Source of the DNA: Rhodanobacteraceae bacterium
GTDB lineage: Bacteria; Pseudomonadota; Gammaproteobacteria; Xanthomonadales; Rhodanobacteraceae
Reading direction: 5' to 3'
DNA length: 64,000 bases
NCBI GenBank assembly: GCA_009996615.1
Contig: JAACZU010000002.1
Location: 18,044-82,043, forward strand
A program made the position numbers and the translations under genes. Shown one piece after another: positions 17,992 through 26,080 of this stretch. Within the stretch, counting starts at the first letter, position 1; each line of letters opens with the position of its first letter. The notes under the pieces were generated by a model, which saw nothing but the letters and a program-made list of their open reading frames with translations, was not told the DNA's origin and searched no databases.

Positions 17992-18749
17992 GCGGGCAAC
18001 TCCGTGTCGAAGGTGGCGAGGGCGGCCGCGATGTCGTCGGCATAACCGACGAACGGCGCGTGGCCGCTGTTGAAGTCGAGGTAGCGTCCATGTGGCGCCT
18101 GCGCCGCGGCCCACTGCAGCGCGCCGGCCGGCACGAGGCGGTCGCGCCGGCCGGCGATCCACAGGCTCGGCATCGCCAGCCGCGCGAGTTCGCCGCGCAG
18201 GTCGGTCGCATCGAGTGCGGCGAGGCCGTCGGCGAGCGCGCCGAGCGCCGGTTCGCCGCGCGCGAACACGAGCTTCTTCAGTGCGCGCAGCTCGCTTTGC
18301 GCATGTTCCGAACCCATCGTCTCGAGCGCGAGGAAGCGCTCGATCGCATGGTGGTAGCGCGACTGCAGTTCCGCCCCGAACGCGGCGAACACCTCGGCGG
18401 CGACGCCGTGCGGCCAGTCCGGCGCGCTGACGAAGCGCGGGCTCGAGGCGAGCAGCGCGAGCGCGCGCACCTGCGCCGGTTGATCGAGCGCCGCGCGCAG
18501 CGCGACCAGCCCGCCGAGCGACCAGCCGACCCACAGCGCGCGCGGCGTCGCCGCGGCGATGCGGCGCGCCGCGTCGGCCACGTCGAAATGCGCCTCGTCA
18601 TGGCTGTAGCCGTGCCCGGGCAGGTCGACCAGGTGCACGCGGAACTGCGTCGACAGCCGTTCGGTCAATGGCGCGAACAGTCCGCCGTGCATGGCCCAGC
18701 CGTGGATCAGCACGAGGTCGGGACCGTGTCCCTGGGTTTCGATGTGCAT
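17988..18749 (-). CDS. bioH: Pimeloyl-ACP methyl ester carboxylesterase BioH
   Basis: 253 residues of the alpha/beta-hydrolase fold. BioH removes the methyl group added by BioC, releasing pimeloyl-ACP for BioF. Seen: LVLIHGWAMHGGLF near the N-terminus, nucleophile elbow GWSLGG (Ser about residue 80), Asp in AGRRDRLVP and His in NSGHAPF. These are the BioH forms of the triad segments. It is separated from bioF by a CCCTCCCC repeat and overlaps bioC by four bases. ATG 18749 follows the repeat. Confidence 0.95.
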   Translation of the reverse strand: MHIETQGHGPDLVLIHGWAMHGGLFAPLTERLSTQFRVHLVDLPGHGYSHDEAHFDVADAARRIAAATPRALWVGWSLGGLVALRAALDQPAQVRALALLASSPRFVSAPDWPHGVAAEVFAAFGAELQSRYHHAIERFLALETMGSEHAQSELRALKKLVFARGEPALGALADGLAALDATDLRGELARLAMPSLWIAGRRDRLVPAGALQWAAAQAPHGRYLDFNSGHAPFVGYADDIAAALATFDTELPA

Positions 18750-18757
18750 CGCTTAAG

Positions 18758-18797
18758 CCCTCCCCTTCAAGGGGAGGGTTTGGGTGGGGATGGTGTG
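18758..18797 (+). repeat. Palindromic intergenic repeat, copy 3
   Basis: The same 21-base inverted repeat and GGTTTGGGTGGGGATGGTG tail as at 1356 and 5056, here in the 64-bp gap between bioF and bioH. If it folds in RNA it could weaken read-through or protect the upstream bioB-bioF message. Confidence 0.85.
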
Positions 18798-18813
18798 CAC
18801 GCGGGATCGGCCG

Positions 18814-20073
18814 TCAGGGAGTTTGTGTGGGAATGGTGTCGTTGCCGCGCAGCGCCTTCACCAGCGCATCGAGCAAGCGCTCGACCTCGCCCTCGGTATG
18901 CAGCGCCGACAGCGCCACGCGCAGGCGTGCGTGGCCTTTCGGCACGGTCGGCGGGCGGATCGCCGGCACGTAGAAGCCGGCCTCCTCCAGCCGCGCGGCG
19001 ACGGCCAGCGCGGTGGCGGCGTCGCCGATGCGCACCGGCTGGATCGGCGTGCGCGAGTCGAGCAGCGCGAGGCCGCGCGCGGCGGCGCCGTGGCGGAAAT
19101 GCGCGATCAGCACGCCGAGCTGGGTGCGGCGCCAGCCTTCGTGGCGCGCGAGGTCGAGCGCGGTGCGCGTCGCGGCGGCGAGCGCCGGCGGCAGCGCGGT
19201 GGTGTAAACGAACGCGCGCGCATCCTGCACGAGGCCGTCGATCAGCGCCGCGCGGCCGGCGACGAACGCGCCGGCGACGCCGAGCGCCTTGCCGAGCGTG
19301 GCCATCAGCACCGGCACCTCGTGCTGCGACAGCGCCGCCTCGGCGACGCTGCCGGCGCCGGCGGGGCCGAGCACGCCGAGACCGTGCGCGTCGTCGACCA
19401 TCAGCGTGGCGCCTTGCGCCTGGCCCAGCGCGGCCAGTTCGTGCAGCGGCGCGACGTCGCCGTCCATGCTGAACACGCCGTCGGTCGCGAGCAGCGCCGC
19501 CGCCGCCGGGCGCGTTTCGAGCTGGCGCGCCGCGCTGGCCGCGTCGGCGTGCACGTAACGCTTCAGCTCCGCGCCGGCCAGGTGCGCGGCGTCGATCAGG
19601 CTGGCGTGGTTGAGCTTGTCCTGCACGCACAGCTCGCCCGCGCCGAGCAGCGCGGTGACGACGCCGAGGTTGGCCATGTAGCCGGTCGAGAACAGCAGCG
19701 CGCGCTCGCGCCCGGTCCACTGCGCCAGCGCCGCCTCGAGCGCGGCGTGTTCCTCGCGATGCCCGCCGAGCAGGTGCGCGGCGCTCGCGCCGACGCCCCA
19801 GCGCGCCGCCGCCGCGGCCAGCGCCTCGACCAGCGCCGGATGGCGCGCGAGGCCGAGGTAGTCGTTGCTGGCGAAGTTCAGCAGGCGCCTGCCGCCGATC
19901 CAGACGTAGCCACCCTCGACTTCGTCGACCGTGCGCAGGCGGCGCAGCAGCCCGGCGCGCGCGCGCTCGGCCTGGGTGGCGGCGAGGCGTGCGAGCAGGT
20001 CGGGGCGTGCTTGCGCTCCCCCGGCGGCTTTGCCGTCGGGGGAGTGCGCTGGCGTGGGGGGGCGGGGTTTCAT
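18814..20073 (-). CDS. bioF: 8-amino-7-oxononanoate synthase BioF
   Basis: A PLP enzyme that condenses pimeloyl-ACP with L-alanine, the step after BioH. 419 residues; most BioF are 385-395, so the N-terminal 30-odd residues (MKPRPPTPAHSPDG) are an extension or the true start lies slightly downstream. Seen: LNFASNDYLGLARHP, GGHREEHAALE, HASLIDAA, TDGVFSMDGD, DDAHGLGVLG and the PLP lysine in LMATLGKALGVAGAF. ATG 20073 has no strong ribosome site. It is separated from bioB by 169 bp holding an 80-bp inverted repeat. Confidence 0.93.
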   Translation of the reverse strand: MKPRPPTPAHSPDGKAAGGAQARPDLLARLAATQAERARAGLLRRLRTVDEVEGGYVWIGGRRLLNFASNDYLGLARHPALVEALAAAAARWGVGASAAHLLGGHREEHAALEAALAQWTGRERALLFSTGYMANLGVVTALLGAGELCVQDKLNHASLIDAAHLAGAELKRYVHADAASAARQLETRPAAAALLATDGVFSMDGDVAPLHELAALGQAQGATLMVDDAHGLGVLGPAGAGSVAEAALSQHEVPVLMATLGKALGVAGAFVAGRAALIDGLVQDARAFVYTTALPPALAAATRTALDLARHEGWRRTQLGVLIAHFRHGAAARGLALLDSRTPIQPVRIGDAATALAVAARLEEAGFYVPAIRPPTVPKGHARLRVALSALHTEGEVERLLDALVKALRGNDTIPTQTP

Positions 20074-20122
20074 CGGAGTGAGCCGCGTGGCGATGGAAGC
20101 ACGAGCGAAACCTGCAAATCCT

Positions 20123-20204
20123 TCGTCGTCCCGGCGGACGCCGGGACCCAGCGCCTTTGCCATGCACCGAAGTCACTGGGTTCCGGCGTTCGCCGGAACG
20201 ACGA
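20123..20204. repeat. About 80-bp inverted repeat pair, copy A (TCGTCGTCCCGGCG type)
   Basis: Two hairpins in opposite orientation: CCCGGCGGACGCCGGG near the left end and TTCCGGCGTTCGCCGGAA near the right, with CCCAG / CTGGG next to them and TCGTCGT / ACGACGA at the ends. A second copy lies at 31825-31904. The form is that of a small MITE or paired REP. Confidence 0.85.
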
Positions 20205-20242
20205 GGCCGGGCGCCGTCCTCGCCAGCTTCAGCAATGTGCGG

Positions 20243-21250
20243 TCACGCCACCGCCGCGCACGGCTCGACGATATCCGCATGCACGGTCTTCGACTCGACC
20301 TGCACCTGCAATGCATGGATGCCGAGGCGGTCGAACAGCGCGAGGTCGCGCTCGGTGTCCGGGTTGCCGGTGGTCAGCAGTTTCTCGCCGTAGAAGATCG
20401 AGTTCGCGCCGGCGAAGAAGCACAGCGCCTGCAGCTCGTCGCTCATCTCGGCGCGGCCGGCGGACAGGCGCACCATCGAGGCCGGCATCAGGATGCGCGC
20501 GACCGCGATCGTGCGCACGAACTCGAACGGATCGAGTTCCTGCGTGCCAGCCAGCGGCGTGCCCTTGACCTGCACGAGGCGGTTGATCGGCACCGAATCC
20601 GGATGCGCCGGGAGCGTCGCCAGCGTGTGCAGCAGGCCGGCGCGCTCGGCGCGCGACTCGCCCATGCCGACGATGCCGCCGCAGCAGGTCTTGAGGCCCG
20701 CGTCGCGCACGTGGCCGAGCGTGTCGAGGCGATCCTGCAGCTCGCGCGTGTGGATGATCTCGCCGTAGAACTCCGGCGCGGTGTCGATGTTGTGGTTGTA
20801 GTAGTCCAGGCCCGCGTCCTTCAGCGCGTGCGCCTGCGTGTCGCTGAGCATGCCGAGCGTGGCGCAGGTTTCCATGCCGAGCGCCTTCACCTCGGCGATC
20901 ATCGCGGCGACCTTCGGGATGTCGCGGTCCTTCGGCGAGCGCCACGCCGCGCCCATGCAGAAGCGCGTCGCGCCGGCCGCCTTGGCCGCCTGCGCCTTGG
21001 CCAGCACGCCGTCCAGGCTCATCAGCTTGTCGGCCTCGACGCCGGTCGCGTAGCGCGCCGCCTGCGGGCAGTAGGCGCAGTCCTCCGGGCAGCCGCCGGT
21101 CTTGATCGAGAGCAGCGTCGACACCTGCACCGCGTTCGGATCGTGGTGTTCGCGGTGCACCGCGTGCGCCTTGGCAAGCAGGTCGGCGAACGGCAGGTCG
21201 AGCAGGGCGCGGACCTCGTCGCGGGTCCAGTCGTGGCGCAGGGCAGTCAT
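20243..21250 (-). CDS. bioB: Biotin synthase BioB
   Basis: 335 residues. This radical SAM enzyme inserts sulfur into dethiobiotin as the last step of biotin synthesis. Seen: the SAM cluster motif [10 protein letters not shown] (CxxxCxxC), [27 protein letters not shown] and the [2Fe-2S] and substrate region SVPINRLV with RLSAGR. ATG 21250 gives the normal N-terminus. It is the first gene of the leftward bio group and diverges from comF, with a REP pair in between. bioA and bioD are not in the window. I found no convincing BirA-type operator upstream. Confidence 0.97.
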   Translation of the reverse strand: MTALRHDWTRDEVRALLDLPFADLLAKAHAVHREHHDPNAVQVSTLLSIKTGGCPEDCAYCPQAARYATGVEADKLMSLDGVLAKAQAAKAAGATRFCMGAAWRSPKDRDIPKVAAMIAEVKALGMETCATLGMLSDTQAHALKDAGLDYYNHNIDTAPEFYGEIIHTRELQDRLDTLGHVRDAGLKTCCGGIVGMGESRAERAGLLHTLATLPAHPDSVPINRLVQVKGTPLAGTQELDPFEFVRTIAVARILMPASMVRLSAGRAEMSDELQALCFFAGANSIFYGEKLLTTGNPDTERDLALFDRLGIHALQVQVESKTVHADIVEPCAAVA

Positions 21251-21280
21251 GCGGGTTCCGGTAGAGTGGGAATGGATGTC

Positions 21281-21354
21281 GTGGGAGCGGCTTCAGCCGC
21301 GATGCCCTGGCCTTGTCGGCAATGGCGCAAAAGCATCGCGGCTGAAGCCGCTCC
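21281..21354. repeat. REP pair in inverted orientation (BIME-like)
   Basis: GGGAGCGGCTTCAGCCGCGATGC (from 21283) and its reverse complement GCATCGCGGCTGAAGCCGCTCC (21333-21354) face each other across about 30 bases in the bioB/comF gap. Each half has its own hairpin and the pair could form a larger one. Confidence 0.85.
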
Positions 21355-21405
21355 TGCGCGAAAAGCGGGTCGGGAAGTCTCACGGGCTGCGGGGAGGCTG
21401 TCAAC

Positions 21406-22122
21406 TTGGGTTTGCGACAGGCAGTCGACAGGATCGCGCCGCGCCTGCTGCGCACGCTGCTGCCGCCGCGCTGCCTGCTGTGCGGCGGACGCGGCGACGG
21501 GCGCGACCTGTGCGCGGCCTGCGCCGCGGATTGCCTGCCGAACGCGCCGTGCTGCCCGCGCTGCGCGCTGCCGCTGGAAACCGCCGCGCCGCTGTGCGGT
21601 CGCTGCCTCAAACGCGCGCCGCCGTTCGCCGCGGCGTGGGCGCCGTTCCGCTATGGCCATCCGCTCGACCTGCTCGAGACGCGCTTCAAGTTCGGCCGCG
21701 ACCTCGCCGCCGGGCGCGTGCTGGCCGAGCTGATGATCGAGCGCGCGCACCGTGACGCGCCGGCGCGGCCGGACCTGCTGCTGCCGATCCCGCTCCACCC
21801 GGCACGCCTACGCGAGCGCGGCTACAACCAGGCGCTGGAACTGGCGCGGCCGCTGGCCCGGGCGCTGGCGATCCCGCTCGGCCACGAGCGCCTCGTGCGC
21901 ACGCGCGCCACGCCGCCGCAGACCGGCCTCGACGCCGCCGCGCGCCGGCGCAACCTGCGCGATGCGTTCGCGCTCGCGCCCGGGCCGCTGCCCGCGCACG
22001 TGGCGCTGCTCGACGACGTGATGACCACCGGCGCGACGCTGCGCGAAGCGGCCCGCACGCTGCGCCGCGCCGGCGTCGCGCGCGTGGACGTGTGGGCGCT
22101 GGCGCGCGCGCCGCAGCGGTGA
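21406..22122 (+). CDS. comF: ComF family phosphoribosyltransferase-like protein
   Basis: 238 residues. ComF/GntX proteins are linked to DNA uptake and use of DNA as nutrient. The N-terminal zinc-ribbon region has Cys pairs (PPRCLLCGG, CAACAAD, CCPRCALPL, LCGRCL), and the C-terminal PRT domain carries PIPLHPARLRERGYNQA and the PRPP loop LLDDVMTTGATL. The start is taken as TTG 21406, with GGGGAGG about eight bases upstream; this is the only start that keeps the first Cys pair with a ribosome site. Divergence from the biotin genes is a common gammaproteobacterial arrangement. Confidence 0.9.
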   Translation: MGLRQAVDRIAPRLLRTLLPPRCLLCGGRGDGRDLCAACAADCLPNAPCCPRCALPLETAAPLCGRCLKRAPPFAAAWAPFRYGHPLDLLETRFKFGRDLAAGRVLAELMIERAHRDAPARPDLLLPIPLHPARLRERGYNQALELARPLARALAIPLGHERLVRTRATPPQTGLDAAARRRNLRDAFALAPGPLPAHVALLDDVMTTGATLREAARTLRRAGVARVDVWALARAPQR

Positions 22123-22146
22123 GCGAACACCGCAGCACGGTTTTCA

Positions 22147-22390
22147 GTGGGAGCGGCGGAAGCCGCGATGCTCCCGGGTGAAATCGAAACGGCGCCGGGC
22201 GCGATGGTGGGACTCGCCGTGGCGGGGCTGCCTTCCACCCGGAGCATGGCGCGCGGCTGTGTCCCACCCTACGGGGGGCGTCTCACCGGGCGAGGCCGAA
22301 ACCGCGCCGGGCGCGCGGATGGTGGGACTCGCCGTGGCGGGGCTGCACTCCGCCCAGTCGCTGTCGCGCGGCTGTGTCCCACCCTACGGG
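22147..22390. repeat. REP hairpin plus two copies of the GGTGGGACTCGCC...GTCCCACCCTAC element
   Basis: The gene-free stretch 22123-22464 is almost all repeats. A REP hairpin (22147-22171) is followed by two forward copies (22204-22274 and 22319-22390) of an element that begins ATGGTGGGACTCGCCGTGG and ends CGCGGCTGTGTCCCACCC. The ends pair (GGTGGGAC with GTCCCACC), so each copy is a long inverted repeat. The reverse form of this element is part of every unit of the tandem array at 23203-24565. Confidence 0.85.
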
Positions 22391-22413
22391 TGGCTTTGGC
22401 GCGGCCACCAACG

Positions 22414-22442
22414 AAAAGGGCCGGATGCGATCCGGCCCTTTT
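22414..22442 (-). terminator. Intrinsic terminator
   Basis: AAAAGGGCCGGAT and ATCCGGCCCTTTT form a 13-bp perfect stem around GCG; read leftward it ends in TTTT, with more T 23 bp after the stop of the YeaQ-like gene. It can work both ways. Confidence 0.85.
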
Positions 22443-22464
22443 CGATTTTCCCCTGAAGAAACCG

Positions 22465-22719
22465 TCAGGTCGCGCGCTTGAACAACCCGATCACGAACAA
22501 CAGGATGATCGCGCCGATCGCGGCATAGATGATGCTGCCGACCATGCCCGCCAGCGGCAGGCCGAGGTTGGGCAGCAGCCAGCCGGCGATGGCGGCGCCG
22601 ACGATGCCGACCACGATGTTGCCGAGAAGCCCGAAGCCGTGCCCCTTGACGACCTGCCCTGCCAGCCAGCCGGCGACGGCACCCACGATCAACCAGACGA
22701 CAATAGCGGTGATGTCCAC
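22465..22719 (-). CDS. GlsB/YeaQ/YmgE family stress-response membrane protein
   Basis: 84 residues, the usual size, with three hydrophobic helices rich in Gly: VVWLIVGAVAGWLAGQV, LGNIVVGIVGAAIAGWLL and GSIIYAAIGAIILLFVIGLF. The G-hG-h..GNIhhGhhGAhhGG pattern is characteristic. These are transglycosylase-associated-type inner-membrane proteins induced by stress, with no proven reaction. The start is GTG 22719, fixed by GGGAGGCAAGC directly before it. The frame upstream is open for a long way only because it runs through repeats. Confidence 0.9.
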   Translation of the reverse strand: MDITAIVVWLIVGAVAGWLAGQVVKGHGFGLLGNIVVGIVGAAIAGWLLPNLGLPLAGMVGSIIYAAIGAIILLFVIGLFKRAT

Positions 22720-22820
22720 GCTTGCCTCCCATCGTGATGTCGCGCATTGCGACGACGGGAGTCTGCAGCATCGGGGGCCGCCACGCATGCCGCACCGCGG
22801 CGAGCGCGCCGGCGGCGGCG

Positions 22821-23096
22821 TCAGGCGGCGTCGTTGGACGGGCCGTCGCCGGGTCGCCGCGGCGGCGTGCCCACGGGCGGCGCCGTCTTGCGCAGCGCGC
22901 GCAGGTCGTCGACCGAGGCCATCGACGTCTCCGGCCGCGCGCGCGCCGACACGCGCGCGGCGGCCAGCGCGAACACGAAGCCGATCAGCCCGGCCAGGCC
23001 GAGCAGCAGGCCGAGGCCGAGCACGCCGGGCGAGTTCGTGGTGAAGGCGATCGCGAAGCCGATTACCGTGAGGGCGAGCGTGATCCAGCGGGCCAT
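22821..23096 (-). CDS. Small two-helix membrane protein, unknown family
   Basis: 91 residues. Two hydrophobic helices (about 4-20 and 24-47, LGLGLLLGLAGLIGFVFALAAA) are followed by a basic, Pro-rich soluble tail (ARVSARARPETSM, then DLRALRKTAPP). I do not recognise it. The hydrophobic pattern and ATG at 23096 make it likely to be a real gene; the longer open frame upstream is the tandem repeat. It may share a transcript with the YeaQ-like gene about 100 bp downstream. Confidence 0.6.
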   Translation of the reverse strand: MARWITLALTVIGFAIAFTTNSPGVLGLGLLLGLAGLIGFVFALAAARVSARARPETSMASVDDLRALRKTAPPVGTPPRRPGDGPSNDAA

Positions 23097-23202
23097 GGCG
23101 CACCGTGCGCGCGGGTTGTTGCGGAGCGGCCACGCTAGCAGAAACCGCTTCGCCGCGGCCATCCACCCATCGGCGCGACGGCGCACCCACATCGCACGCT
23201 GA

Positions 23203-24565
23203 CCGTAGGGTGGGACACAGCCGCGCGACAGCGACCGGATGGAAGGCATCCCCACCACGGCGAGTCCCACCATTCGCGCGGCGCCGATTCGTCTTCGCCC
23301 AAAAGCATCGCGCCTTCCGGCGCTCCCACAGAAGCAACGAAACCCCGCGTTCGCTGGGAGCGGCGCAAGCACCCACCGTAGGGTGGGACACAGCCGCGCG
23401 ACAGCGACCGGATGGAAGGCATCCCCACCACGGCGAGTCCCACCATTCGCGCGGCGCCGATTCGTCTTCGCCCAAAAGCATCGCGCCTTCCGGCGCTCCC
23501 ACAGAAGCAACGAAACCCCGCGTTCGCTGGGAGCGGCGCAAGCACCCACCGTAGGGTGGGACACAGCCGCGCGACAGCGACCGGATGGAAGGCATCCCCA
23601 CCACGGCGAGTCCCACCATTCGCGCGGCGCCGATTCGTCTTCGCCCAAAAGCATCGCGCCTTCCGGCGCTCCCACAGAAGCAACGAAACCCCGCGTTCGC
23701 TGGGAGCGGCGCAAGCACCCACCGTAGGGTGGGACACAGCCGCGCGACAGCGACCGGATGGAAGGCATCCCCACCACGGCGAGTCCCACCATTCGCGCGG
23801 CGCCGATTCGGCCTCGCCCAGAAGCATCGCGCCTTCCGGCGCTCCCACAGAAGCAACGAAACCCCGCGTTCGCCGGGGGCGGCGCAAGCACCCACCGTAG
23901 GGTGGGACACAGCCGTGCGACGGCGCCCGGGCGGAGTGCATCCCCACCACGGCGAGTCCCACCATTCGCGCGGCGCCGATTCGGCCTCGCCCAGAAGCAT
24001 CGCGCCTTCCGGCGCTCCCACAGAAGCAACGAAACCCCGCGTTCGCCGGGGGCGGCGCAAGCACCCACCGTAGGGTGGGACACAGCCGTGCGACGGCGCC
24101 CGGGCGGAGTGCATCCCCACCACGGCGAGTCCCACCATTCGCGCGGCGCCGATTCGGCCTCGCCCAGAAGCATCGCGCCTTCCGGCGCTCCCACAGAAGC
24201 AACGAAACCCCGCGTTCGCCGGGAGCGGTGCAAGCGCCCACCGTAGGGTGGGACACAGCCGCGCGACAGCGACTGGCCGGAGTGCATCCCCACCACGGCG
24301 AGTCCCACCATTCGCGCGGCGCCGATTCGTCTTCGCCCAAAAGCATCGCGCCTTCCGGCGCTCCCACAGAAGCAACGAAACCCCGCGTTCGCTGGGAGCG
24401 GCGCAAGCACCCACCGTAGGGTGGGACACAGCCGCGCGCCACGCTCCGGTTGAAATGTATCCCCACCACGGCGAGTCCCACCAAGCCCGCATGCACCGCC
24501 GCAGCCCGGAGGCCGCTCCTCTCCCGCCCCGGCAAAAGCATCGCGCCTCCCGGCGCTCCCACAAT
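23203..24565. repeat. Tandem array of 173-bp units (seven full, one decayed)
   Basis: Units start at 23203, 23376, 23549, 23722, 23895, 24068 and 24241, exactly 173 bp apart, each beginning CCGTAGGGTGGGACACAGCC. An eighth, divergent unit runs from 24414 to about 24565. Each unit joins the reverse of the GGTGGGAC...CCACCC element to a REP-like hairpin (GCATCGCGCCTTCCGGCGCTCCCAC). Units 1-3 read identically; 5 and 6 share a different middle segment (GTGCGACGGCGCCCGGGCGG); 4 and 7 are mosaics. 173 is not a multiple of three, so long frames through the array are artefacts. The rest of 23097-24837 has no recognisable gene. Confidence 0.95.
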
Positions 24566-24837
24566 CAATCTCACGCCTGGCGCGCCTTCAATGGCGCGAC
24601 GCGCGCCTCCGGCGCCGTTGTCCACACTGCGCATGGCCCGTCGCCCCCACCTTGGCATCGTTCCTGCTTGTCACTCCCATGGCCGCTGTCCACGCCGCCG
24701 CGTTTCGGCGCGCGGGGGGCGGCTGACGACGGCCGTCGGCGATTTCCTACAAACCGTGTCGGAAATTTCCTCGGCGGCGCCGCGCGTGGCTTTACGTTAC
24801 TATCGGCATCTTGACGAGCCGTACGGGGAGGTTCGTG

Positions 24838-25911
24838 GTGGGCAGCGACAGGCTGGAAGCGGCTGACGACCAGGTGCAGATGATGTCTGCGGCAGCGACC
24901 GCGCGCGCGCAATTGCTGCCGCGCCAGCTCTCCGACGAGGAGGCCGCGTTGTTCGCCGCGGTCGGCACGCACCGCACGGTCCAACCCGGCGAACTGATCT
25001 TCCGCCGCGGCGAACTCGGCCGCAGCATGTTCATCGTCGAATCCGGCCAGATCCAGCTCGAATTCGGCGACGGCATGCCCGACAAGCTGATCGGCCCGCG
25101 CGAATTCTTCGGCGAACTGGTGCTGTTCATCGGCAGCCACACGCGCGTGGCCAACGCCGTCGCGGCGACCACCGCCGATCTGTGCATCGTCGACCAGCCG
25201 ACCTTCGAGGGCCTCATCACCGCGCAGCCGCGCCTACTCGCGCAGTTCATGCGCCGCTCGTTCTCCTACCTCGTCGCCAGCGAGCAGCAGCTGATCCAGA
25301 GCCTCAAGCGCCGCAACGAGGACCTGATGGTCACGCTCGACTCGCTGCGCCAGACGCGCACGCAGCTGTCGACCGCGCAGCGCCTGGTGCAGACCGACGA
25401 GCTGTCGGGCCTGTGCAACCGGCGCGGCCTGTACCTGTTCCTCGAGCAACTGCCCGAACAGCGCCTGCCCGGCACCGTGCTGGCCCTGCTGCTGGTCGAC
25501 CTCGACCGCTTCAAGCAGATCAACGACCGCTGCGGCCACCTCGTCGGCGACCAGGTGCTGCGCGCGATCGCCGAGGAAGTGCAGAACGCCGCCTCGTCCA
25601 CCGACCTGCCCTGCCGCCTCGGCGGCGACGAGTTCGCGCTGCTGATGCAGGTCACCGGCGAGGAGGAACTGTGCGCGCGCGCCACGCAGATCATCCACGC
25701 CGTGCGCATGCTGCGCTTCCCGACCGGCAGCGACAGCCTCGGCGTCAGCGTCAGCATCGGCGGCAGCCTGTGCGCCGAGGACGCCGACTGGGCGGTCTGG
25801 TACAGCGACGCCGACGCGGCGCTGTACGAGGCCAAGGGGCGCGGCGGCGACGGCTACGAGATCGTCGCCGGCACCGCCGTGGCGCACGAGGCCCTGCGCC
25901 GCGCCCTGTAA
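24838..25911 (+). CDS. Cyclic-nucleotide-binding-like/GGDEF protein (putative diguanylate cyclase)
   Basis: 357 residues. An N-terminal CAP_ED/CNB-type domain (about 20-130) has GELIFRRGELGRSMFIVESGQI and FFGELVLFIGSHTRVANAVA. A linker coiled coil follows (QLIQSLKRRNEDLMVTLDSLRQTRTQL), then a GGDEF domain (about 185-345) with LVDLDRFKQINDRCGHLVGDQVL and intact LGGDEFAL. The inhibitory RxxD site is SSTD here, so product inhibition may be lost. It would make c-di-GMP in response to a ligand or partner bound by the CNB fold. GTG 24838 is chosen from GGGGAGG six bases upstream. It ends 169 bp before the cyclase-like gene. Confidence 0.88.
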   Translation: MGSDRLEAADDQVQMMSAAATARAQLLPRQLSDEEAALFAAVGTHRTVQPGELIFRRGELGRSMFIVESGQIQLEFGDGMPDKLIGPREFFGELVLFIGSHTRVANAVAATTADLCIVDQPTFEGLITAQPRLLAQFMRRSFSYLVASEQQLIQSLKRRNEDLMVTLDSLRQTRTQLSTAQRLVQTDELSGLCNRRGLYLFLEQLPEQRLPGTVLALLLVDLDRFKQINDRCGHLVGDQVLRAIAEEVQNAASSTDLPCRLGGDEFALLMQVTGEEELCARATQIIHAVRMLRFPTGSDSLGVSVSIGGSLCAEDADWAVWYSDADAALYEAKGRGGDGYEIVAGTAVAHEALRRAL

Positions 25912-26080
25912 TCGCCGCGCGCGCAGGGTGAATCCATCCGGACCGGGCCGCGAGGCGCCGGTCCGACGCGTGGCAGGCCAGGCCGTCGATGGCGCCGCCA
26001 CGCACCCGCGACCGGCGCACCGGCGCGGTGGAGCAGCAGACACGGCGCCGAAGTCGGGCGCCGCAGGAGCAAGCAAGGCC

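Noticed and set aside
21251..21405. BirA-type biotin operator between bioB and comF
   Set aside because: No TTGTAAACC/GGTTTACAA-like palindrome was found; only the REP pair is present.
23203..24565. Possible CRISPR array
   Set aside because: The whole 173-bp unit is conserved with no unique spacers, the unit is far too long, and no cas genes are present.
22465..24658. Open frames of 500-700 codons on the - strand and several 162-codon frames on the + strand across the 173-bp array
   Set aside because: The unit length is not a multiple of three, so the same repeat is read in three frames; the translations are repeated Arg/Ser/Trp-rich text with no family likeness. Only the YeaQ-like and small two-helix genes inside the stretch are supported.
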